Assembly (NCBI GenBank): GCA_013331575.1
Contig: DUGD01000025.1
Location: 18,841-29,055, forward strand
DNA length: 10,215 bases
Direction of reading: 5' to 3'
Origin: Candidatus Woesearchaeota archaeon
GTDB lineage: Archaea > Nanobdellota > Nanobdellia > Woesearchaeales > UBA525
The notes under the pieces are model-generated. The model made no database searches. It saw only the letters and a list, made by a program, of their open reading frames with translations, and was not told the origin of the DNA. The stretch's first letter is position 1. Each line of letters begins with the position of its first letter. The translations under genes were made by a program, and so were the position numbers. Positions 5,967 through 10,215 of the stretch are shown piece by piece.

Positions 5967-6050
5967 GCGGGAGTACCAAAGTGGTCAAATGGGCAAGGTT
6001 CAGGGCCTTGTTGCCTCGTGCATTCGCAGGTTCGAATCCTGTCTCCCGCA
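5967..6050 (+). tRNA. trnL: tRNA-Leu (anticodon CAG)
   Basis: An 84-nt class II tRNA. The acceptor stem is GCGGGAG (5967-5973) with CTCCCGC (6043-6049) and discriminator A6050. The D-arm is CCA...TGG. The anticodon stem is CAAGG/CCTTG around the loop TTCAGGG, with anticodon CAG at 6001-6003, which reads CUG leucine codons. A variable arm with a TGC/GCA mini-stem follows, as expected for Leu. The T-arm is GCAGG-TTCGAAT-CCTGT. There is no intron, and CCA is not encoded (the next bases are CTC). Its last 18 bases are repeated downstream. Confidence 0.97.
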
Positions 6051-6088
6051 CTCAGTTTCTACAATGGTAAGATATCTTCTCCGCTGAG

Positions 6089-6135
6089 TGCGGGGACGGG
6101 GTCGGGAGTGAAACGACCGAATCCTGTCTCCCGCA
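6089..6135 (+). repeat. tRNA-Leu 3'-end repeat, copy 2 (minihelix-like)
   Basis: CGAATCCTGTCTCCCGCA at 6118-6135 is an exact 18-bp copy of the tRNA-Leu 3' end (6033-6050), ending at the same discriminator A, 85 bp downstream. The sequence in front (TGCGGGGACGGGGT, 6089-6102) can pair with it through G-C and G-U pairs, rebuilding acceptor- and T-stem-like helices. The D-arm and anticodon arm are absent, so this is not a working tRNA. Confidence 0.8.
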
Positions 6136-6172
6136 TGCATTCTTCCACATAAAATGCCTCTTCGATCCAGCA

Positions 6173-6217
6173 TGCGGGAGCAGGATGGGAAGGAACTGAC
6201 TAATCCTGTCTCCCGCA
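6173..6217 (+). repeat. tRNA-Leu 3'-end repeat, copy 3 (near-perfect minihelix)
   Basis: AATCCTGTCTCCCGCA at 6202-6217 is an exact 16-bp copy of the tRNA 3' end, 82 bp after copy 2. GCGGGAG (6174-6180) is the full tRNA acceptor 5' strand and pairs over 7 bp with 6210-6216. CAGGAT (6181-6186) pairs with ATCCTG (6203-6208). The loop is 16 nt (6187-6202) instead of the 7-nt T-loop. GCATGCGGGAGCAGG (6170-6184) is also nearly the inverted repeat of copy 2's end (6124-6139), so alternative pairing between copies is possible. Confidence 0.8.
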
Positions 6218-6250
6218 TCATTTTTCTGCGCGGTATGTCTCGTTAATCTG

Positions 6251-6290
6251 CAGTGGGGGTGGGAACTGACTCCTCCCGTCTCTCGCGCGC
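6251..6290 (+). repeat. Degenerate tRNA-derived repeat, copy 4
   Basis: GGGAACTGACT followed by CCTCCCGTCTCTCGCG resembles copy 3 (GGAACTGACT then AATCCTGTCTCCCGCA) with several substitutions and a small deletion. The stem can only form partly. It looks like a decayed copy of the same unit. The rest of 6051-6495 holds no convincing gene; a 73-codon open frame at 6253-6474 overlaps this copy and lacks any recognisable feature. Confidence 0.5.
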
Positions 6291-6495
6291 TGTTCCTTCA
6301 GCAGCACTATCTCTTATGTGCTGGGTGTCTGGCCGGATTGAAGGGAACGAGTTCGGGAGTTATGATTCTCCGCGTCAGGATTCGATAGACCCCTCGGCGC
6401 ATCGTATCCTCAGTATTTCGTACGTCGGACGACGGCACTCTGCCATTCTCCCGTCGATGTGCCTGCTCCGGTGACTGCTGCCGATCTCTTTCGAG

Positions 6496-6825
6496 CTACC
6501 CTGCTGAGAGGTAAGACCCTGTGGCGGTCGGATCAACGACATAGACGAAAATGGTCTTTCCCTCGCTATCGATGCGTTGACAGCTCACCTTTCCCCTGAT
6601 GGCGAGGTTCTTGCGTAGTTGTCGCGGGATGAGGAAGTAACGTGTCGCGTCGTTTTTTCCTCTGAGCGAGACCCTGCTAGGCACATCCGCCACACGCTCC
6701 GAGAACAGATACACGTCATTGATCTCTCCTTGCAGTCGGAGCAACTCTTGATCAGCGATCGATAGTTCTACCAGCACGCGGCGACCTGCGGCGTCCTGTC
6801 GTCGAGAACTCAAGATACTACCCAT
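6496..6825 (-). CDS. Small AbrB-like protein
   Basis: A 109-residue protein. The C-terminal part (about 60-97), with YFLIPRQLRKNL followed by GKVSCQRID and KTIFVYVV, follows the SpoVT/AbrB swapped-hairpin pattern (IPxxLRxxLxI then two strands). It may bind DNA as a dimer. The first 58 residues (VLVELSIADQELLRLQ, INDVYLFSERV) are not assigned. The start is firm: GAGGTGA (plus coordinates 6830-6836) sits 4 bp before ATG 6825, the best Shine-Dalgarno in the window. It diverges from the AbrB-PhoU gene across a 203-bp spacer with two palindromes, so the pair may share regulation, which is inference. I recall similar small archaeal proteins but cannot name a characterised one. Confidence 0.75.
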   Translation of the reverse strand: MGSILSSRRQDAAGRRVLVELSIADQELLRLQGEINDVYLFSERVADVPSRVSLRGKNDATRYFLIPRQLRKNLAIRGKVSCQRIDSEGKTIFVYVVDPTATGSYLSAG

Positions 6826-6829
6826 ATAT

Positions 6830-6836
6830 TCACCTC
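6830..6836 (-). promoter_or_regulatory. Shine-Dalgarno of the AbrB-like gene
   Basis: On the minus strand GAGGTGA is followed by ATAT and the ATG, a near-ideal anti-16S match and spacing. It contrasts with nucS, nre and the lipoprotein gene, which lack one. Confidence 0.8.
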
Positions 6837-6840
6837 GGTT

Positions 6841-6854
6841 GGGATAAATATCCC
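6841..6854. promoter_or_regulatory. 14-bp palindrome in the AbrB-like gene leader (possible operator)
   Basis: GGGATAAATATCCC consists of GGGATA and TATCCC around a 2-bp centre. It lies between the likely TATA box (CTATAAATT on the minus strand, about 6879-6887) and the Shine-Dalgarno, a position where a bound repressor would block expression. Confidence 0.4.
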
Positions 6855-6908
6855 CCCGATTTCTTCAAATTACTTGGAAATTTATAGTTTATTCACAGTT
6901 AATGTAAA

Positions 6909-6928
6909 TATACATATATATATGTATA
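6909..6928. promoter_or_regulatory. 20-bp perfect palindrome overlapping the AbrB-PhoU promoter (possible operator)
   Basis: TATACATATATATATGTATA is fully self-complementary. It runs directly into the likely TATA box GTATAAAAC (6924-6932) of the PhoU gene. A dimeric regulator bound here would compete with TBP. Alternating TA sequence raises the chance of accidental symmetry, but the paired C6913/G6924 extends it beyond simple TA repeats. Confidence 0.4.
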
Positions 6929-7028
6929 AAACTTATTATAGTGCCATATCTGAGGTGTACTCATACCACACGCAGAAAACTGCGAACAATGGTCCGCTAC
7001 TGCAAAAGAACTGTACTTTTGGTGCATC

Positions 7029-7937
7029 ATGAAACGACGAGTAGTCCAACACGGTCCAAGCACGCTCACAGTATCGTTGCCCGCGCAATGGGTGAAAGAG
7101 AGGGGTATCGAGAAAGGTGACGACCTCGAGATAGAACACCATCGCAGAGGCCTGCTCATCAGCGCCAAACGCGCCAAGAAAAACGATGTGAAACACATCA
7201 ACGCGTTCGGCACCCACCCCATCACCGGCAAGGCTTTCGCCGCGCTCTACAAGTACGGTTACAACGAGATCATCATCCACTACACCCATCCCGACGAACT
7301 GCATTATCTCCATACCATCATCAACAACGGATACATCGGTTTCGAGATCATCAACGAGACGAAGACGAGCGTGCATATCAAGAAGATCAGCGAACCGCAA
7401 CAGGAAGAGTTCAGGCTCCTCTTCCGCAGGATGGCCTTCTTCCTGCTTTCCGTGGCCGATGACACCCATCATGCGGCCCAGGATCATGATATAGACTCAT
7501 ACAGGAAGCTCGTGCTGCGCGATGAGAATATCAACAAGCTGGCAGACGTCTGCCGTCGCATCGTCAATACCGGAAGCCAGACCGAATACAAGAGCGATAC
7601 CGCGCTCTATCATATCATCGAACAGCTCGAGAAGATAGGCGACCACTATAAGGATCTCAATCGGACGCTGATCGATTGCCAGGCGCCATTGCCCGCACCG
7701 GTGCTCGGGCTCCTGCTCGAAGCGAATAAGATACTGCACTTCTACGAACAGCTATTCTTCGCATTCACGATGGAGAAGATGCGGCAGCTCATAGACGACT
7801 GCAAAGCGTTCTCCACGAAGGCGGATGCACTGTTACGCTCATCGACGAAATACAATGCCGAGGCGATCGGCATCATGAAGCAGACTGTGCGTGATATAGA
7901 CGATCTCTCCGGCACGACCATGATGCTCCACCTGTAA
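7029..7937 (+). CDS. AbrB-PhoU fusion, phosphate uptake regulator-type protein
   Basis: A 302-residue protein with the classic archaeal domain pair. Residues 1-47 are a SpoVT/AbrB DNA-binding domain: RRVVQHGPSTLTVSLPAQW, then KERGIEKGDDLEIEHHRRGLLI. The rest is helical and PhoU-like. HIIEQLEKIGDHYKDLNRTL (about 198-217) matches the PhoU helix in which E/D residues bind metal clusters (ExxxxxxD pattern), and a second helical repeat runs to the end. The family is thought to sense phosphate status, in archaea probably as a transcriptional regulator, since the AbrB domain can bind DNA directly. No pst transport genes are in the window, so the target is open. Start: ATG 7029 has GGTG 4 bp upstream and the AbrB domain begins immediately. 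It may regulate itself through the palindrome upstream. Confidence 0.93.
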   Translation: MKRRVVQHGPSTLTVSLPAQWVKERGIEKGDDLEIEHHRRGLLISAKRAKKNDVKHINAFGTHPITGKAFAALYKYGYNEIIIHYTHPDELHYLHTIINNGYIGFEIINETKTSVHIKKISEPQQEEFRLLFRRMAFFLLSVADDTHHAAQDHDIDSYRKLVLRDENINKLADVCRRIVNTGSQTEYKSDTALYHIIEQLEKIGDHYKDLNRTLIDCQAPLPAPVLGLLLEANKILHFYEQLFFAFTMEKMRQLIDDCKAFSTKADALLRSSTKYNAEAIGIMKQTVRDIDDLSGTTMMLHL

Positions 7938-8056
7938 GCCTTTGCAGGCCTGTGTGCATGACAGCGACGCTATGACGATGCCTCTCGGATTCTCAGATAG
8001 TCTCGCGCGCGAATATATCGCATCATTCCGCAGTAACATCTTCTATCCGCTTGTTC

Positions 8057-9295
8057 CTACTCGCTTGTTCTTGATAGCCCGGCGCACGCCTTGATCGCCG
8101 GATGCCGTGATGCGACGTCGTGCCTTGAGAGCATCCGCAATTGCTCGATGAACGCGTCGTGCCGCGACCCGTCGATATCTCTCCAACGCGCGTAGGGCGC
8201 GGTTGATTCCGAGGATGACAGATCGGCCTGCCGCACGAGGTAATACCACAACCCCAGCACAGTCGACTCTTCATCTGCCGGACGCAGCAATCCGATATCG
8301 CTATATCTCTTGAGCTGTTCATCGAGCGAGAGCGCCCATCTGGGATCGGCGAGGATATGTGCGTAGCTGTGCGCGGCCGTAATGCGTCGCATCATTTTGT
8401 CCGCATCGATCAACCTCAGTCCTTTTCCTGTCGAGAGGAACGTCGCAGGTGAAGCATCCTTCTCGAACACCAGATTGCCGCTCTTCATGTCGGTGAATGG
8501 TACACTCGCTCCAAGCAGCAGTTTCGATGAAATATCCTCTTTCTGGTACGCGGAGCGCAATGATGCAAGGCGGTGTGTTTCGGAGAGTCTGTTCACGCTG
8601 TCCAATAGTTTCTCTGCATAACGCTCAGCGGTGGTGGTGTGACCGTTCTGCTCGATGAACTTGGATGAGAATTCGATGAACGCTGCGTTGTGCGTGAGCA
8701 AACGACGCACGATCCCGTCTTCGATATCGCGTGAAGCGGCGTCTCTCGCTACGGGAATATCGTAGCAAAGATTCCCCCCGAGAAACAATAACGAGAGCAT
8801 CCGTCGTTCGGTCACCGCCACGATCTCTCCCGGAAGCAACCTCTCCGATTGCGATGCTGCGAGCGCTGTCCAGTATCTCCCTATCCATTGCACGGTCGCT
8901 GTATCGTACACTGGAGCGTCATGTACTGATGTATCGCTCTCCGTGTCGCGTCCTGCCCGCTTCGACGGCAGATAATACTCCTTGAACACTATCGTCATGC
9001 CTGTGCGTGCGAAGACCCGTCGTGAAATCTCTTCGTGGAGTGTATACACGCATTTTTCGTTTGATGGTCGTACCCAGAACTGCGATGGGTACCGGGAAGA
9101 ACGGGATTCAGTCTCAAGCACGTCGTCGAAGCAAGTATCTGCCTTCGCGCGATCACCGGGTGCGTCCCGCGCAAGATAGCGTAATCCTGCGATGAGCAGC
9201 TCGTCCATTCGGGTGATAGTTCCGCTCGCAGCCGTGATGGTTTTCGGAGAGAGATCGCCGGCACCGGATGACAAATACTCGATAAGTGGTTGCAT
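8057..9295 (-). CDS. Uncharacterised protein with divergent kinase-like (APH/protein-kinase fold) signature
   Basis: A 412-residue protein. Residues 267-276 read FTDMKSGNLV, which fits the catalytic loop of aminoglycoside-phosphotransferase and related kinases (DxKxxN: Asp269, Lys271, Asn274). About 22 residues later LRLIDADK supplies the metal-binding Asp (Asp297) in the place of DFG/IDF. TIVFKEYYLP (101-110) could hold the ATP-contacting Lys105. After the catalytic part, HSYAHILADPRWALSLDEQL is typical of the helical C-lobe of such enzymes. No membrane segment. The substrate could be a small molecule or protein; the call rests on motifs only. Start ATG 9295 lies about 60 bp from a symmetric TTTAAA box shared with the divergent secreted-protein gene. 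It is convergent with the PhoU gene, with a 119-bp spacer in which I see nothing but a weak GCCT/AGGC hairpin at 7938-7949. Confidence 0.7.
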   Translation of the reverse strand: MQPLIEYLSSGAGDLSPKTITAASGTITRMDELLIAGLRYLARDAPGDRAKADTCFDDVLETESRSSRYPSQFWVRPSNEKCVYTLHEEISRRVFARTGMTIVFKEYYLPSKRAGRDTESDTSVHDAPVYDTATVQWIGRYWTALAASQSERLLPGEIVAVTERRMLSLLFLGGNLCYDIPVARDAASRDIEDGIVRRLLTHNAAFIEFSSKFIEQNGHTTTAERYAEKLLDSVNRLSETHRLASLRSAYQKEDISSKLLLGASVPFTDMKSGNLVFEKDASPATFLSTGKGLRLIDADKMMRRITAAHSYAHILADPRWALSLDEQLKRYSDIGLLRPADEESTVLGLWYYLVRQADLSSSESTAPYARWRDIDGSRHDAFIEQLRMLSRHDVASRHPAIKACAGLSRTSE

Positions 9296-9349
9296 AAAAA
9301 CACTTTTCGGGATAAGTTCTCAGTGATTTTGCAATAGAGTGCGTTGTGC

Positions 9350-9358
9350 AGTTTAAAT
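9350..9358. promoter_or_regulatory. Divergent TATA-like box
   Basis: AGTTTAAAT sits in the 110-bp spacer between the kinase-like gene (-) and the small secreted protein gene (+). The core TTTAAA is self-complementary and could serve both. The 11-mer TTTAAATGGGC at 9352-9362 recurs exactly at 4051-4061 in the ThiF-like gene promoter. Confidence 0.4.
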
Positions 9359-9405
9359 GGGCTCCGGTCAGTGAGATAGTGGTGTGAACGCACCGGGGAT
9401 GAAAG

Positions 9406-9615
9406 ATGAAATCCAACGTGATCGTCGCGATATTCGCGATATGCTGTGCATTGGTGGTGGCATTGACATTGGCGGGAACTGCGTATGCGGATTGCCCTCC
9501 TCATGATCCGACGTGCAGGCCGGATGAACCGATTCCGTCAGTGGTGGTCGGTGGAGAGATAACTGATGGTTGTCCTCCTCATGATCCGACGTGCAGACCT
9601 GATAATGACGGTTGA
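9406..9615 (+). CDS. Small secreted protein with two CPPHDPTC motifs
   Basis: A 69-residue protein. Residues 1-28 form a signal peptide: a Lys near the start, a long hydrophobic core (about 5-25) and AYA at the cleavage site before Asp29. The mature part is only about 41 residues and consists of two copies of CPPHDPTCRPD (Cys30/His33/Cys37 and Cys56/His59/Cys63) joined by a 15-residue linker with VVVGGE. The spacing CxxHxxxC twice suggests metal binding, or two disulfides, outside the cell; this is inference. The DNA of the two copies shares an identical 23-bp block 78 bp apart, in frame, so the second arose by recent duplication or is under strong constraint. A GGGGATGA stretch lies just before ATG 9406. 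It is divergent from the kinase-like gene. No known family recognised. Confidence 0.7.
   Translation: MKSNVIVAIFAICCALVVALTLAGTAYADCPPHDPTCRPDEPIPSVVVGGEITDGCPPHDPTCRPDNDG
9496..9596 (+). repeat. 23-bp direct repeat encoding the CPPHDPTC motif
   Basis: The same 23 bases occur at 9496-9518 and 9574-9596 (78-bp period, 26 codons). Flanking codons have already diverged, for example in the Arg and Asp codons that follow (AGGCCGGAT against AGACCTGAT). Confidence 0.85.
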
Positions 9616-9696
9616 TGACGGCGATGCGAGATTACGCCGACCCACTAGTTGTTAGGAATGGCTGATCATGCACCGAGAACGATACGGACTGTCTTT

Positions 9697-10212
9697 TTAC
9701 AGTTCAATTCTTGTTTTCCTTTTTTCTTCCGTTTTCATACCGTCTATCTCTTTCGACGCACTGAGGAGCGCGGGAAGCGATGCGCTCCATCCGCTCAACG
9801 TACCGTACACTGAACGATCATATATGCCACGTTTTCCGATGAATGAGAACGGGTGCTGTTCTCGTAGCGAAAGAACCCCTGGACGGCAATAATAATTAGA
9901 TGGCCGATAGATTGTGATCAATGAATCATCGCGGATCGAACGGAGGAACCGTGTCTGCGTAGGTGACACGTCGACTGTCTCCAAGGATAATAATCGTTGT
10001 GCTGCAAGCGCGATGTATTGCGGTCCCGAGAGGTCGGGTAGTCGGGTTGGACTGCCGTTATCGATAACCAGTTCCAATGGAGCGGATTGTCTGGTTGGCA
10101 AAGTGCGCGCATAATTCTCGACATAGACGATCGTGCGGCGATGTAGGCTGCTCAGTCTTTCACCGATGGCTGCGGCGAACGGCTTCCACTCACCTGCTGG
10201 TATCTCGTTCAT
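9697..10212 (-). CDS. Unrecognised ORF reaching the right edge (possibly 5'-partial)
   Basis: 171 residues from ATG 10212. The frame stays open through the last codon of the window, so the true start may lie outside. Composition looks like a soluble protein: an early helix (KPFAAAIGERLSSLHRRTIVYVENYART), a strand-like LELVIDNGSPTRL, then PQYIALAAQRLLSLETVDV, and a basic, lysine-rich C-terminus (KTEEKRKTRIEL). No motif or family is recognised. A competing plus-strand ORF at 9668-9892 with a hydrophobic N-terminus overlaps the end; the minus-strand ORF is preferred because it is longer and continuous to the edge. Confidence 0.5.
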   Translation of the reverse strand: MNEIPAGEWKPFAAAIGERLSSLHRRTIVYVENYARTLPTRQSAPLELVIDNGSPTRLPDLSGPQYIALAAQRLLSLETVDVSPTQTRFLRSIRDDSLITIYRPSNYYCRPGVLSLREQHPFSFIGKRGIYDRSVYGTLSGWSASLPALLSASKEIDGMKTEEKRKTRIEL

Positions 10213-10215
10213 CAG

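Noticed and set aside
6253..6474. 73-codon plus-strand ORF after the tRNA-derived repeats
   Set aside because: It begins within repeat copy 4, has no recognisable features, no Shine-Dalgarno and no suitably placed TATA box.
1661..9649. ACTAGT present four times, all in or next to spacers (1661, 2672, 4790, 9644)
   Set aside because: About 2-3 copies of any 6-mer are expected in 10 kb by chance; no shared flanks and no consistent position.
9668..9892. 74-codon plus-strand ORF with a hydrophobic N-terminus
   Set aside because: It could pass for a signal peptide, but the hydrophobicity comes from a T-rich stretch complementary to the Lys-rich end of the longer minus-strand ORF; no further support.

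Overview
This is an archaeal chromosome segment. The signs are an EndoMS/NucS mismatch endonuclease, an Nre repair protein, an AbrB-PhoU fusion regulator, A/T-rich TATA boxes about 25 bp before several start codons (leaderless or nearly leaderless mRNAs), one clear GAGGTGA ribosome site, and a tRNA gene without an encoded CCA. The secreted lipoprotein carries a CCLDxxxxxxCD motif that I recall from secreted proteins of DPANN archaea (Woesearchaeota/Pacearchaeota type). That placement is from memory, not from a search.

Layout, left to right. Bases 1-309 hold a small protein with an Ada-like zinc site, possibly cut by the window edge. A VOC/glyoxalase-fold protein (398-787, +) converges on nucS (803-1540, -). 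A 378-bp divergent spacer with a strongly foldable element separates nucS from a cysteine-rich lipoprotein (1919-2644, +). The lipoprotein converges on nre (2673-4004, -). nre shares a divergent TATA region with a ThiF/E1-like protein (4079-4732, +). A HExxH zinc protease follows on the minus strand (4940-5701), with a large nested inverted repeat just before its start.

The middle of the window holds tRNA-Leu(CAG) at 5967-6050. About 250 bp after it carry degenerate copies of the tRNA 3' end, two of which can fold as acceptor/T-stem minihelices. A 109-residue AbrB-like protein (6496-6825, -) and an AbrB-PhoU protein (7029-7937, +) then diverge from a spacer with two palindromes.

The right part has a large protein with a kinase-like catalytic signature (8057-9295, -). 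It diverges from a 69-residue secreted protein with two CPPHDPTC motifs (9406-9615, +). An unrecognised ORF (9697-10212, -) reaches the right edge.

No coherent operon is visible: genes are mostly single and alternate in strand. The clearest functional link is DNA repair, since NucS and Nre both end in a Qxx[I/L]xxY tail that looks like a PCNA-binding peptide. No mobile element, CRISPR array or rRNA was found. The most unusual items are the tRNA-derived minihelix repeats and the two intergenic foldable elements (1711-1818 and 5720-5796).
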